A stretch of DNA of 64,000 nt, from positions 62,001 to 126,000 of the forward strand of contig JAJDBJ010000067.1 in the NCBI GenBank assembly GCA_029261395.1, given 5' to 3'. A program made the translations under genes and the position numbers. Below, piece after piece: positions 1 through 9,254 of the stretch (its first letter is position 1; each line of letters begins with the position of its first letter). Below the pieces are notes generated by a model. It ran no database searches, had not been told where the DNA came from, and saw nothing but the letters and a program-made list of their open reading frames with translations. This DNA comes from Nitrospinaceae bacterium. Its GTDB lineage: Bacteria > Nitrospinota > Nitrospinia > Nitrospinales > Nitrospinaceae.

Positions 1-406
1 GCAGGACATCCGCCGTCCGTCCCACGCGAGGATCAAACAGAGCCAGGAACATGGCACCGACACTGATATAGCGATCCCCCAACTTTTTCGCCTCGTCCTG
101 GGCGATCTCGAACAGAGAATCTGTTTCTTTAGAGAGGTGAATGTGCTCAATCTGCTGTTCCTCGAATTTGGCTTCGCCTTCCTGAAGCTCGAACAGACGG
201 TCCATGATTTTCCGCGTCAGTTTTTTGTCTTCGGGATAGTAGGTTTCCAGTAGTTTGGCGATCTGTGAATCCTGTTGCTCCAACAGGCCGATCAGGATAA
301 AGTCCGGAGTGAGGAGCGTCTGGCGCAAATTGACCATCTCCATCGTTCCCGCATTGAGAGCTTCGATGACTTTGTCGGTGAGTTGTCTCAAGTGTTGTTG
401 CAACAT
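1..406 (-). CDS. Clp N-terminal domain protein, partial (ClpB/ClpC-like)
   Basis: This is the first ~135 residues of a gene that runs off the left edge, read from an ATG at 406. The translation starts MLQQHLRQLTDKV and continues as an all-helical sequence with the two-fold pattern of the Clp N domain: a TPDFILIGLLEQ helix, then a later helix with YISVGAMFLAL. In ClpA/B/C unfoldases this domain receives substrates or adaptors before the AAA+ rings. No Walker motif is visible because the rest is missing. It follows the deacetylase gene by 21 bp on the same strand, so the two are probably cotranscribed. It could be a full Clp ATPase or a standalone N-domain protein. Confidence 0.75.
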   Translation of the reverse strand, partial: MLQQHLRQLTDKVIEALNAGTMEMVNLRQTLLTPDFILIGLLEQQDSQIAKLLETYYPEDKKLTRKIMDRLFELQEGEAKFEEQQIEHIHLSKETDSLFEIAQDEAKKLGDRYISVGAMFLALFDPRVGRTADVL

Positions 407-427
407 GATAAAGTGAGTTCCTTAAAA

Positions 428-1363
428 TTATGAGAGCAGGTTTTTCAAATGCGCATGCACCGAGCTGGCCAGTGCGTCTGGATCGTAACCGCCCTCCAGC
501 ATGGAGATCAGGCGGCCATTGCAGATTTCATTCGCGGCGGTGACCATCAATTCGGTCATCGCTCCGTAACATTCGGTGGATACTTTCATTTGTCCCAGCG
601 GGTCGTTGGCGTGGGCATCGAACCCGGCGGATAAAATAATGAGATCCGGTTTGAACCGGATCATTTCCGGGATGAGTTTGTCTTTGACCAGCGCCAGATA
701 ATCCTCGTCGTTGGAATAAGCGCGCAGAGGAAAATTGAGTGTGGTGCCCAGCCCATCGCCGGTGCCGGTTTCTTCGGCGGCTCCGGTTCCCGGATAAAAC
801 GGATACTGATGAGCACTGCTGTAATAGACATTGCTCTTGTCGTAAAATGAATGCTGGGTGCCGTTGCCGTGATGCACGTCCCAGTCAAAAATAAACACGC
901 GGTCGAGACCTTTTTTCTCGATGGCGTAATCGGCGGCGATGGCGACATTGTTGAACAGGCAGAACCCCATCGACCGGTCACGCTCGGCATGATGGCCCGG
1001 CGGACGCACCGCACAGAACACGTTGTCGCAGGTGCCGTCCAACACCAGATCGACGGCTTTTAATCCCGCACCGGTGCTGAGCAGGGCAGCGTCATAAGAC
1101 TGGCTACTGATCGAGGTGTCGGCATCCAGACTGCTGGCGCCTTCCTCACATTTGCGTTGCACAGATTCGGCATAGCCCGCAACATGGTTCAGGCCGATCT
1201 CGTCGATAATGGCCGGACGCGGCTCGTGCCTCTGCAATTGGGAATTGAGTTCGGAATCTTTCAGGTGATTCTCTATCGCTATCAGACGTCCGAAATTTTC
1301 CGGATGCTGGCCGGTATCGTGCTCCAAGTATAACGGGTGGTAGATGTAACCTGTTTTATTCAT
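428..1363 (-). CDS. Histone deacetylase-family (AcuC/AphA-like) zinc deacetylase
   Basis: The 311 aa protein matches the usual length of bacterial class II-like histone deacetylase/acetylpolyamine amidohydrolase enzymes, which hydrolyse N-acetyl groups from lysine or polyamines. The active site is complete: the PPGHH pair (His124-His125), the DWDVHHG metal site (Asp162, His164), the second metal Asp in SAGFDAH (Asp249) and the catalytic Tyr in GGYD (Tyr293). It has no signal peptide and is cytoplasmic. The ATG at 1363 lacks a clear Shine-Dalgarno sequence. It diverges from queG and is followed 21 bp later by a Clp N-domain gene. The family is certain; the substrate is unknown. Confidence 0.93.
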   Translation of the reverse strand: MNKTGYIYHPLYLEHDTGQHPENFGRLIAIENHLKDSELNSQLQRHEPRPAIIDEIGLNHVAGYAESVQRKCEEGASSLDADTSISSQSYDAALLSTGAGLKAVDLVLDGTCDNVFCAVRPPGHHAERDRSMGFCLFNNVAIAADYAIEKKGLDRVFIFDWDVHHGNGTQHSFYDKSNVYYSSAHQYPFYPGTGAAEETGTGDGLGTTLNFPLRAYSNDEDYLALVKDKLIPEMIRFKPDLIILSAGFDAHANDPLGQMKVSTECYGAMTELMVTAANEICNGRLISMLEGGYDPDALASSVHAHLKNLLS

Positions 1364-1436
1364 TAGAGTTGGGCTCTTTTAGGGAAATGAGGCTACACCC
1401 TATCAAAAGCCTCGGTCTATATCAATAATATTGCAA

Positions 1437-2567
1437 ATGACTGAAAGCAAGGACATCCTGGAAAAACTCGAGAAAATCCGCCTCAAAGCCCTGGAATTGG
1501 GGTTCGACGGGTTTGGTGTCGCACCACCCGATGTGGGAGAGTCGGGGGAGTGGTTCCAGCAGTGGCTCGCCCAAAATTACGACGGGGAGATGGCTTATAT
1601 AAAACGCGGCGAGGCCAAACGGCTGGATCTCGACCTGGTTCTGCCCGGGGTGAAAAGCGTGATCTGTCTGACTACGCCCTATTTTACGACGCCCCGGACC
1701 CTGGACTACCTCAACGAGCCGGAAACCGGTGATATCTCAAATTATGCCCTGAATCTGGATTACCACGACCTCATCCAGCCCCGTTTGCGGGAATTGGAGG
1801 CTTGTCTGGCCGAGGTGTTCCCCGGTTGCCAGACTAAAGGTTATGTCGATACCGGCCCCATTCTCGAAAAACCGTTGGCCGAGAAAGCCGGGTTGGGGTG
1901 GATCGGCAAGCACACCAACCTGCTCACCGAGGGGGTGGGATCGTACTATTTCCTGTCCGAAATACTGGTGGATGTGGCCCTGCCGCTCTCCGAGGCGGGG
2001 CAGGACCACTGCGGCACCTGCACAGCCTGTATTGATATCTGCCCGACGGAGGCCATTGTTGCGCCTTATGTCCTCGATGCCCGTAAATGTATCTCTTATT
2101 TGACCATTGAGCTCAAGGGAGCGATTCCTCACGAATACCGCAAAGCCATCGGCAACCGTATTTACGGCTGTGACGACTGCCAGATCGTCTGCCCGTGGAA
2201 TTCCTATGCCGTGGCGACCGATGAGCCTGCTTTTCAGGAGCGGGAGGGGGTTAAGGGGTTGATCGAGTTGATGCAGTTGGATGATGAGGAATTCCGCGCC
2301 CGCTTCCGCAAAAGCCCCGTCAAGCGCACCAAGCGCCGGGGTCTGCTGAGGAATGTTGCGGTGGCGCTGGGCAATTCCGGGCAATTGGAGGCGGTTCCGG
2401 TGCTCACGGAGGCCCTTTCCGACCCGGAACCGCTCATTCGCTCCCACGCCGTCTGGGCTCTGGGAGAACTGCTGGGGAAAGGAGTCCTGGAGGCGGTCGA
2501 GTCGTGTCTTTTGGAGGAGACAGACGTTTTGGTCTTAAATGAGGTGGAACGGTTAAAAACGGTTTGA
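1437..2567 (+). CDS. queG: Epoxyqueuosine reductase QueG
   Basis: The 376 aa protein catalyses the last step of queuosine synthesis in tRNA, reducing epoxyqueuosine to queuosine with a cobalamin cofactor. Two ferredoxin-type 4Fe-4S clusters are visible: CGTCTACIDICP near residue 193 and CDDCQIVCP near residue 245. The YVDTGP segment near residue 137 carries the conserved active-site Asp. The C-terminal ~80 residues form HEAT-like repeats, as in QueG homologues. The ATG at 1437 was preferred over an in-frame TTG six bases upstream; neither has a strong ribosome site. The gene is divergent from the deacetylase gene and is followed 61 bp later by hemE. Confidence 0.95.
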   Translation: MTESKDILEKLEKIRLKALELGFDGFGVAPPDVGESGEWFQQWLAQNYDGEMAYIKRGEAKRLDLDLVLPGVKSVICLTTPYFTTPRTLDYLNEPETGDISNYALNLDYHDLIQPRLRELEACLAEVFPGCQTKGYVDTGPILEKPLAEKAGLGWIGKHTNLLTEGVGSYYFLSEILVDVALPLSEAGQDHCGTCTACIDICPTEAIVAPYVLDARKCISYLTIELKGAIPHEYRKAIGNRIYGCDDCQIVCPWNSYAVATDEPAFQEREGVKGLIELMQLDDEEFRARFRKSPVKRTKRRGLLRNVAVALGNSGQLEAVPVLTEALSDPEPLIRSHAVWALGELLGKGVLEAVESCLLEETDVLVLNEVERLKTV

Positions 2568-2628
2568 TATTGGAAGGTTGCCCGGCCTATAATCAAAAAC
2601 TTTGAATTCAAATCAATAAGGCGGTGGA

Positions 2629-3669
2629 ATGGATAAGAACGGAGATTTTCGATTTCTGAAGGCCCTCCGGGGCGAGCCGGTGGATTGCACCCCGGTCTGG
2701 TTTATGCGTCAGGCGGGACGGTATATGAAGGTCTACCGGGACCTCAAGGAGAAACACTCGTTTCTGGAACTGTGCCGAACCCCGGAACTGGCCTGCGAGG
2801 TTACCCTGCAACCGCTTGACGTGTTGGGCGTCGATGCCGCCATCATTTTCGCGGACATTCTTCTGCCGTTGGAGCCGATGGGTACCGGCCTCGAGTTTAC
2901 CGCAGGCGATGGTCCGTCCATCCCCCGTCCGGTGCGCACCCGCAAGGATGTCGAAGCGCTGAAGCCGGTGAACTCCGAGGAACAGTTGGGTTATGTCGGC
3001 GAGGCCATCAAATTGGTGCGGGGAGAGATCTCGAATAAGATGCCGCTCGTTGGATTTTCCGCCGCGCCGTTCACTCTCGCCAGCTATATGGTGGAGGGTG
3101 GCAAGTCGAAAGATTTCACTACCACCAAGTTGATGATGTACGACGAGTCCGATATCTGGTCCCAGTTGATGACCAAGGTGTCTGACGTGCTGATCGATTA
3201 TCTCAAAATGCAGGTGAAGGCCGGAGCGCAGGCGCTACAGATTTTTGACAGCTGGGTCGGGTGCCTGAGTCCCGGCGACTATCAGAAATATATTCTGCCT
3301 CACACCCGCCGCGTGTTCGATGGACTGAAAGATGCCGGCGTGCCGGTGATCAATTTCAGCACGGGCACTTCCAGCATGCTCCCGCAGATAAAGGAAGCGG
3401 GCGGCGATGCGATGGGTTTCGACTGGCGTATCAATCTGGATGACGCGTGGAAGCAAATCGGTTACGACACGCCGGTCCAGGGCAACCTCGATCCCAATAT
3501 CCTGTTCGCACCGATTCCAGTGATCAGGGAAAAAGTACTCGATGTTCTGCGTCGGGCGGAAGGACGGCCGGGCCATATCTTCAATCTCGGGCACGGTATC
3601 CTGCAACACACACCGGTCGATCATGTCAAGGCGGTGGTTGACATGGTTCACGAGTACCAAGCCAAATGA
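2629..3669 (+). CDS. hemE: Uroporphyrinogen decarboxylase HemE
   Basis: The 346 aa enzyme decarboxylates the four acetate side chains of uroporphyrinogen III to give coproporphyrinogen III in heme synthesis. It carries the family signature WFMRQAGRYM (residues ~24-33) with the two substrate-binding arginines, and the conserved Asp in FADILLPL. The ATG at 2629 follows a purine-rich AAGGCGGTGGA. Its stop codon overlaps the hemH start (ATGA), so the two genes are translationally coupled. The heme pathway fits the heavy cytochrome load of this region. Confidence 0.97.
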   Translation: MDKNGDFRFLKALRGEPVDCTPVWFMRQAGRYMKVYRDLKEKHSFLELCRTPELACEVTLQPLDVLGVDAAIIFADILLPLEPMGTGLEFTAGDGPSIPRPVRTRKDVEALKPVNSEEQLGYVGEAIKLVRGEISNKMPLVGFSAAPFTLASYMVEGGKSKDFTTTKLMMYDESDIWSQLMTKVSDVLIDYLKMQVKAGAQALQIFDSWVGCLSPGDYQKYILPHTRRVFDGLKDAGVPVINFSTGTSSMLPQIKEAGGDAMGFDWRINLDDAWKQIGYDTPVQGNLDPNILFAPIPVIREKVLDVLRRAEGRPGHIFNLGHGILQHTPVDHVKAVVDMVHEYQAK

Positions 3670-4616
3670 CAAACTCTGTCGCACCCTCCGGAAAATTGAA
3701 AACCGCGGTCATTCTTCTCGCGCATGGCGCTCCCTTGCGCGTGCAGGATATTCCCAAGTACCTGAAGAATATTCGCGGCGGCACCAATTCATCGACGGCA
3801 GTGATTCAGGAAGTGGCCAGCCGTTACAAACAAATCGGCGGACGGTCTCCTCTGCTGGACATCACCACCGCGCAGGCGGAAGCGCTGGAGACTTATCTCA
3901 ATCAGGGGGAAGACGAATTCAAAGTGTACGTCGGCATGCGGACCTGGAGCCCTTATATCAAGGATGCGGTGGACCAGGCGGTGAACGATGGGGCGAAACG
4001 GATCGTCGGGTTGTGCCTCGCTCCGCAGTACAGTCGGTGGAGTACCGAGCGTTATCAAAAAGCTTTTAATGATGCGCTGGAGGTTTGGCAATCCAAGAAA
4101 CTGGAAGTGAGGTTTATCACCAGCTGGCCGAATCAACCATTGTTGATCGACGCGTTCGTGGAACGCTACCGGGCCGCTGACGTGGACTTGAAGGCCAAGG
4201 GGAAGAAAGATGTCCATACGATCTTTACCGTGCACAGTATCCCCGCCGATTCAGTAGAAATGTTCGGTGACCCCTACGTCGAGGAATACGGCAAAACTAT
4301 GCAGGGAATTTTGAAGGAGATCGATATTCCCAACTGGCATCAGGCGTACCAGAGCCAGGGCATGATTCCCGTGCCGTGGTTGGAGCCGAGCGTGGAGGAG
4401 ACCCTCGACAAAATTGCGGAGGCGGGCAGTAAAACCGCACTCGTTGTGCCGGTCGGCTTCGTGTGCGACCATATTGAAATTTTGTACGACATTGATATCG
4501 CTTTCAAACAATACGCTGTCGAGCGGGACATTGAACTGTTCCGAACCGAGTCACTCAACACTTCCCCCCTGTTTATCGAAGCCCTGGCGGCTGTGATCTG
4601 GGAACATCTCATTTAA
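3666..4616 (+). CDS. hemH: Ferrochelatase HemH
   Basis: The 316 aa protein inserts Fe(II) into protoporphyrin IX, the terminal step of protoheme synthesis. It begins with the ferrochelatase-type strand AVILLAHGAPL and contains the active-site His segment TVHSIPAD near residue 190 and the conserved C-terminal GFVCDHIEILYDID motif. It overlaps hemE by 4 bp in an operon. No hemG/hemY-type oxidase lies nearby, so the other late heme genes are elsewhere. The GFVCDHIEILYDID motif supports protoporphyrin ferrochelatase; a coproporphyrin ferrochelatase cannot be excluded from sequence alone. Confidence 0.95.
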   Translation: MTNSVAPSGKLKTAVILLAHGAPLRVQDIPKYLKNIRGGTNSSTAVIQEVASRYKQIGGRSPLLDITTAQAEALETYLNQGEDEFKVYVGMRTWSPYIKDAVDQAVNDGAKRIVGLCLAPQYSRWSTERYQKAFNDALEVWQSKKLEVRFITSWPNQPLLIDAFVERYRAADVDLKAKGKKDVHTIFTVHSIPADSVEMFGDPYVEEYGKTMQGILKEIDIPNWHQAYQSQGMIPVPWLEPSVEETLDKIAEAGSKTALVVPVGFVCDHIEILYDIDIAFKQYAVERDIELFRTESLNTSPLFIEALAAVIWEHLI

Positions 4617-4693
4617 ATCGAATCCAAGCTGGCGGTCCACCTCCCGGAAATGATAAGCTGACGTGGAAGTCAACCAACCCTGACAACACACTT

Positions 4694-6874
4694 ATGTTTT
4701 CTGACGAACTCAATCCACAACAATTAGCCGCGGTGCATCAGACCGAGGGCCCGGTATTGGTCGTCGCTGGTGCCGGTTCCGGCAAGACGCGGGCCATCAC
4801 CTATCGTATCGTTTACCTGATCCGTGCCAAACAGGTGCCGCCGGAGTCGATTCTTGCCATCACCTTCACCAACAAGGCGGCGAAGGAGATGCTGGACCGC
4901 GTGTACCAGAAACTGGGGGCGTGCGAGTCCTATCCCTGGGTCAGCACCTTTCATTCGTTTTGTCTGAAGTTGTTACGCAAGCATATTCACGAGCTTGGAT
5001 ACAGCAACGAGTTTGTGATTTACGACAGCCAGGATCAATTGTCGCTGGTTAAAAAATGTATGAAAAAAGTGAACGTGAACGAAGAGGCGTTCCCGCCGCG
5101 ATCTATTCTCAGTCATATCAGTGGATTCAAAAACGATTATTTGTTTCCCAGCGATATCCGGGTGGACAATTATGCTTACGGCCATCAGCTGAAAGCGGCG
5201 GAAGTGTATCCGGTCTACCAAAAGGCGCTCCGCGACAACAACGGTCTCGACTTCGACGATTTGTTGATGTTGTCGGCGCATCTCCTGCAACAGCACCCTT
5301 CTCTTAAAGAATATTACAGCCGCCGTTTTCGGTATGTGCTGGTGGATGAATTTCAGGATACGAATGCAACCCAGTACAATCTCGTGCGGTTGTTGACGGA
5401 GAGCCATCAGAATGTATGCGTGGTGGGTGATGACGACCAGAGTATTTACCGGTGGCGGGGAGCCAATATTGAAAATATTCTGAACTTTGAGAAAGATTAC
5501 GCCAACACGCGTGTGATCAAGTTGGAACAGAATTATCGTTCGAGCCAGAACATCCTCACTGCGGCGGGAGCAGTGGTCCGCGAGAATGTGACCCGCAAGG
5601 ATAAAACCCTGTGGACGGAAAATGCGGCTGGACATCAGATTATTTACTATCGGGCAGAGGATGAAGTGGATGAAGCCCGCGCCGTGTGCGAGCGGATTCA
5701 GGAATGGGCGAGTGAGGATGGTCATTCCTTCAACGACATGGCGGTACTGTACCGCACCAACGCGCAGTCGCGCGTGTTGGAAGATCAACTGCGCCAGAGG
5801 GGATTGCCCTATCAAGTGGTGGGCGGCCTCAAGTTTTACGAGCGCAGAGAGGTGAAGGATATCCTCGCGTACATGCGGGTGGTGTTGAATCCGGTCGACT
5901 CGGTTTCGTTGAAGCGCATCGTCAATGTGCCAGTGCGGGGCATCGGCAAATCGTCTCTCGATAAAGTAGAGGCGTATTGCGATCAGCACGGCTTGTCTCT
6001 ATTGGAGGGATTACGCCAGGCGGAGCCTCAAAAAATCGTATCTACCGGTCCGGCCAAGAAAATTGCGCAATTTGTCACGTTGATCGATCACCTGCAATCG
6101 ATATTTGAAGAACGGGAGCCAGCGGAATTTCTGAATGAGATTCTGGCCCGCACCGGTTACATGGGCAAGCTGGAAGATGAAAACTCCGTCGAAAGCCGGA
6201 GTCGTCTGGAAAACCTCAACGAGCTGTATTCCGCTGTCGAACAGTTCAGCGAATCGAATCCGGAAAACACACTGCGGGAATTTCTGGACACCACCGTTCT
6301 GGTGTCGGATCTTGATAAGCTCGATGAGAGCCGGGGTATTCTGCCGCTGATGACTCTGCACACCTGCAAGGGATTGGAGTTCGAGGGCGTGTGCATGATC
6401 GGTGTCGAGAACGGGTTGCTTCCTCATGCCAGTTCGATGTCCAGCCCTGAAGAGTTCGAAGAGGAGCGGCGGTTGTGTTACGTGGGTATCACGCGCGCCA
6501 AATCTCGGTTGATGATCACCAACGCGCGGCGTCGGCGGATTTACGGCAGTACCTACAACTACCAGCCCTCGGATTTTCTCGCGGCGATACCCGGCGAAGT
6601 TTTGAAAAAGGAAATGGCTCTGGGCGGGTTCGATACTCAGTCGTCTTCCTCGTATGACAGGCGACCGGAAATATCTCTGCCGGAACCGGCGTCCCGGACG
6701 TCTTATAAAGATGGCGATTATTGTGTCGGCACCAAAGTATTGCATCCCAAGTTTGGCTCCGGCGTGGTGGTCAATCGCGAGGGCAACGAAGGCGACTGGA
6801 AAGTTGTCATCTTCTTTAAGAAAGCGGGCAAGAAGAAATTGGCCGTCAATCATGCCAATCTCATCGTGGTATAA
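4694..6874 (+). CDS. pcrA: ATP-dependent 3'-5' DNA helicase, UvrD/PcrA family
   Basis: The 726 aa SF1A helicase acts in nucleotide-excision and mismatch repair and in clearing replication conflicts. Motifs appear in the canonical order: Q-motif LNPQQLAAV near the N-terminus, Walker A AGAGSGKT (~27-34), Ia ITFTNKAAKEM, Walker B VDEFQDTN, III GDDDQSIYRWRGA, IV NYRSS, V LHTCKGLEFEGV and VI CYVGITRAK. The C-terminus ends in the PcrA-type Tudor-like segment (KVLHPKFGSGVV). The ATG at 4694 is 78 bp downstream of hemH, so cotranscription is possible. Confidence 0.95.
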   Translation: MFSDELNPQQLAAVHQTEGPVLVVAGAGSGKTRAITYRIVYLIRAKQVPPESILAITFTNKAAKEMLDRVYQKLGACESYPWVSTFHSFCLKLLRKHIHELGYSNEFVIYDSQDQLSLVKKCMKKVNVNEEAFPPRSILSHISGFKNDYLFPSDIRVDNYAYGHQLKAAEVYPVYQKALRDNNGLDFDDLLMLSAHLLQQHPSLKEYYSRRFRYVLVDEFQDTNATQYNLVRLLTESHQNVCVVGDDDQSIYRWRGANIENILNFEKDYANTRVIKLEQNYRSSQNILTAAGAVVRENVTRKDKTLWTENAAGHQIIYYRAEDEVDEARAVCERIQEWASEDGHSFNDMAVLYRTNAQSRVLEDQLRQRGLPYQVVGGLKFYERREVKDILAYMRVVLNPVDSVSLKRIVNVPVRGIGKSSLDKVEAYCDQHGLSLLEGLRQAEPQKIVSTGPAKKIAQFVTLIDHLQSIFEEREPAEFLNEILARTGYMGKLEDENSVESRSRLENLNELYSAVEQFSESNPENTLREFLDTTVLVSDLDKLDESRGILPLMTLHTCKGLEFEGVCMIGVENGLLPHASSMSSPEEFEEERRLCYVGITRAKSRLMITNARRRRIYGSTYNYQPSDFLAAIPGEVLKKEMALGGFDTQSSSSYDRRPEISLPEPASRTSYKDGDYCVGTKVLHPKFGSGVVVNREGNEGDWKVVIFFKKAGKKKLAVNHANLIVV

Positions 6875-6948
6875 TTCTCCCCGGTAGTACCTATCCAATT
6901 CTTATCCTAACTCATAATCGGTGCAGACTAGTGCCGAGAGGAGATACG

Positions 6949-7260
6949 ATGCATTCGGTCAATCGACGGTTCATAGGGTGCCTGATTTTTGTAATGGCTT
7001 TGGTGTTCATGAGTTCCCCGGTTTGGGCGGGGGATGCGGTTTCTTTTTCAGGCAACGTCAAGAAAGTAATCGTTGCCAAAAGCAAAGTGGCTATCAAAGA
7101 TCCGGCGACCAAGAAAAGGTTTACCGTGGTGGTGAACGATCAATCGAAGTTAACGGGCATTGCCGGAATTGGTGATCTCAAAAAAGGAGATGCCGTGGCA
7201 GGTCAGTACGTGGTCACCGACAAGGGATTGTACGTGGTTACGGAAATGACCAAAAAATAG
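6949..7260 (+). CDS. Small secreted protein of unknown function
   Basis: This 103 aa protein has a clear signal peptide: RR, then a hydrophobic stretch, then an SSPVWAG cleavage region. A short basic beta-rich domain of ~75 residues follows, with many Lys and Val and an alternating pattern (KVAIKDPATKKRFTVVV). The fold looks like a small beta barrel, similar to periplasmic OB-type or DUF5666-like proteins, but I do not recognise a named family. The ATG at 6949 was chosen because GAGAGGAGA lies 5-6 bp upstream; a GTG at 6931 would place that site inside the gene. It is convergent with hflX. Confidence 0.75.
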   Translation: MHSVNRRFIGCLIFVMALVFMSSPVWAGDAVSFSGNVKKVIVAKSKVAIKDPATKKRFTVVVNDQSKLTGIAGIGDLKKGDAVAGQYVVTDKGLYVVTEMTKK

Positions 7261-7270
7261 CTCGGACGTT

Positions 7271-8566
7271 TTACCGGGTGACGGTTTGGGGATGGCTGTC
7301 GAGAACTTCCAGTAGTTTGGATTTGTTCTGCGGCCATACTCTCAGGTCGAGAGTGACCGAAGTTTTCTGGTAGTCTTCTTTGATGATCAAAGCATATTTT
7401 CGGATACTCTGGATCAGATCGTTTTGAGGGTATTTGAGTTCCACCCGGTAAGGCAGTAGATTTGCCTCGTATTCCCTGACGATGGCCTCCCTCAAGTCAT
7501 CCATGCCCACTCCTTGCTGGCATGAAACGAACACCGCTTCCGGGTACTGCCGTTTCATTTGTCCCAACGTGTTGTCCTCTGAGATGCGATCGATCTTGTT
7601 GAAGACCAGCACCATAGGAAGTTCCTCCGCACCCATTTCCCGAAGCAGTTCCTCTGCCACACGTAACTGTTCTTTGAAGTTTGGGTGGCTGATGTCCACC
7701 ACATGCAGGAGCAGGTTGGCGGTGCGGATTTCATCGAGCGTGCTTTTGAACGACGCCACCAGATCGTGCGGCAGTTTATCGATCAGCCCGACGGTATCCG
7801 CCAGCAGGATGGGATACGGGAAATTCTTTTTTACCTTGCGCACGGTGGAGTCGAGCGTGGCGAACAACTTGTCTGCCACCAGGGTATCGACTCCGGTGAG
7901 GCAATTCATCAGGGTGGACTTGCCGACATTGGTGTAGCCCACCAGCGATACCTGGTACGCCCCCTGGCGCGCTTTTCTTTGAGTTTGACGTTCACGGTGA
8001 ATGAGTTTGAGCTTCCGGTTGAGCTTGGCGATATTGTCCCGGATGATGCGCCGATCCAATTGAATCTGAGTTTCACCCACGTCCTTCATACCGATGCCGC
8101 CTCTCTGTCGGGACAGATGGGTCCACATTTTGGTGAGGCGGGGCAGGGCATATTGCAATCGCGCAAGTTCCACCTGGGTTTTGGCTTCACGCGTGCGGGC
8201 ATGTGACTTGAAAATTTCGAGGATGACCCACGGGCGGTCGACGATGCCGCATTTCAGAATATTTTCCAGATTGCGCGTTTGCGCTGGGGTGAGCGCTTCG
8301 TCGAAGATCACCGCGTCGGCTTCGTGGTGCTTGACCGCCGTGAGCAACTCTTCAACCTTGCCCTTGCCGATGAACGTTTTTGAATTGATGGTGGCCAATC
8401 GCTGGGTAAAGGTGGCGACGGGTGTGTAGTGGGCGGTGCGGGCCAACCCGTCCAACTCATCCAGAGAATGTTCGAGAGAGCCGGAGCCGCCGATTTCTAC
8501 GCCCACCAAAATGGCTTTCAATGTGGTGGACTTTTGTGTGCTTTGCGGAATTGGGTGTGTTGTCAT
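7271..8566 (-). CDS. hflX: Ribosome-associated GTPase HflX
   Basis: The 431 aa protein binds the 50S subunit and rescues stalled or heat-damaged ribosomes. The HflX N-domain (1-~130) includes the glycine-rich FIGKGKVEEL motif. A helical linker with SRQRGGIGMKDVGETQ follows, then the G domain: G1 GYTNVGKST (~210-218), G3 DTVGLIDKLP and G4 NKID. The C-terminal ~70 residues complete the family length. The gene starts with ATG at 8566. Confidence 0.96.
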   Translation of the reverse strand: MTTHPIPQSTQKSTTLKAILVGVEIGGSGSLEHSLDELDGLARTAHYTPVATFTQRLATINSKTFIGKGKVEELLTAVKHHEADAVIFDEALTPAQTRNLENILKCGIVDRPWVILEIFKSHARTREAKTQVELARLQYALPRLTKMWTHLSRQRGGIGMKDVGETQIQLDRRIIRDNIAKLNRKLKLIHRERQTQRKARQGAYQVSLVGYTNVGKSTLMNCLTGVDTLVADKLFATLDSTVRKVKKNFPYPILLADTVGLIDKLPHDLVASFKSTLDEIRTANLLLHVVDISHPNFKEQLRVAEELLREMGAEELPMVLVFNKIDRISEDNTLGQMKRQYPEAVFVSCQQGVGMDDLREAIVREYEANLLPYRVELKYPQNDLIQSIRKYALIIKEDYQKTSVTLDLRVWPQNKSKLLEVLDSHPQTVTR

Positions 8567-8633
8567 CTAGGGGCATTATATCCCGAAAGATTCCCAACGG
8601 GGTGATTATCACGCGGGAACCGAGACGGAGTAC

Positions 8634-9254
8634 TCAGGGCTGAAGAGGGGGCCGAAGAAACTCCTGTTTCCTAAGGAGTTTTCCGTTCGGACTGTAGTCT
8701 TTGCGAGTCCATAGCTGTCCTTTAAAATAACGATAGATGAATTGGGTTTGCCCGTTTTCGAAATAAGTTATAGATTCGCCTTCCAGTCGGTCGTGTTTGA
8801 AATTCATCCGGGCCTTCAATGTTCCGCCGGAATAATATTTAAGTACGGTGCCTTCGAGGAGGTCGTTCTGATAAATCCCCTTGTCCTTGAGGCGGCCATT
8901 TTTGAAATAGCCGAGGCTGGGTCCGTGGCGCTTGCCACCGCTATAAACCCATTCGGTCATCAGTTCCCCGGTAGTGTAATATAATCGACTGACGCCATCA
9001 CGGAAACCGTGTTCGAAGTGGCGCTCGATTTTCAGGGTTCCGGTTTCGGTGTACTCACGCGACCAGCCGTGGGGTTGTTGGTGTTCATCGACTTCGACCT
9101 TAAAGTGGATTTTCCCATTGGGATAAGTCTCTACCCGAATTTCCTGGGCGGCAGTGGCTCGGGTTTCCGGATATCCCAAAAGCATACAAACGAAAATCAC
9201 AGGAGTGGTGGTTGCGGTGAAACAATTCCAGAATTTATTGTTGGGTGCAGTCAT
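8634..9254 (-). CDS. Exported MORN-repeat protein
   Basis: The 206 aa protein starts with an N-terminal hydrophobic export signal (about residues 15-30) and then has five to six tandem ~22-residue repeats of the MORN_2/YwqK type. Each has the pattern G-x-hydrophobic-K-x-E-x-x-Y-x-G-x-x-H/D-G (for example ERHFEHGFRDGVSRLYY). Such proteins often sit at the cell envelope; a specific role cannot be assigned. Its start overlaps by 38 bp, head to head, the start of the small membrane protein on the other strand, so the two share a very compressed promoter region. An internal ATG at 9185 is a weaker alternative start. Confidence 0.75.
   Translation of the reverse strand: MTAPNNKFWNCFTATTTPVIFVCMLLGYPETRATAAQEIRVETYPNGKIHFKVEVDEHQQPHGWSREYTETGTLKIERHFEHGFRDGVSRLYYTTGELMTEWVYSGGKRHGPSLGYFKNGRLKDKGIYQNDLLEGTVLKYYSGGTLKARMNFKHDRLEGESITYFENGQTQFIYRYFKGQLWTRKDYSPNGKLLRKQEFLRPPLQP

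Noticed and set aside
4973-5989. Minus-strand frame of 338 codons opposite the helicase
   Set aside because: Antisense shadow of pcrA; no signal or motif.
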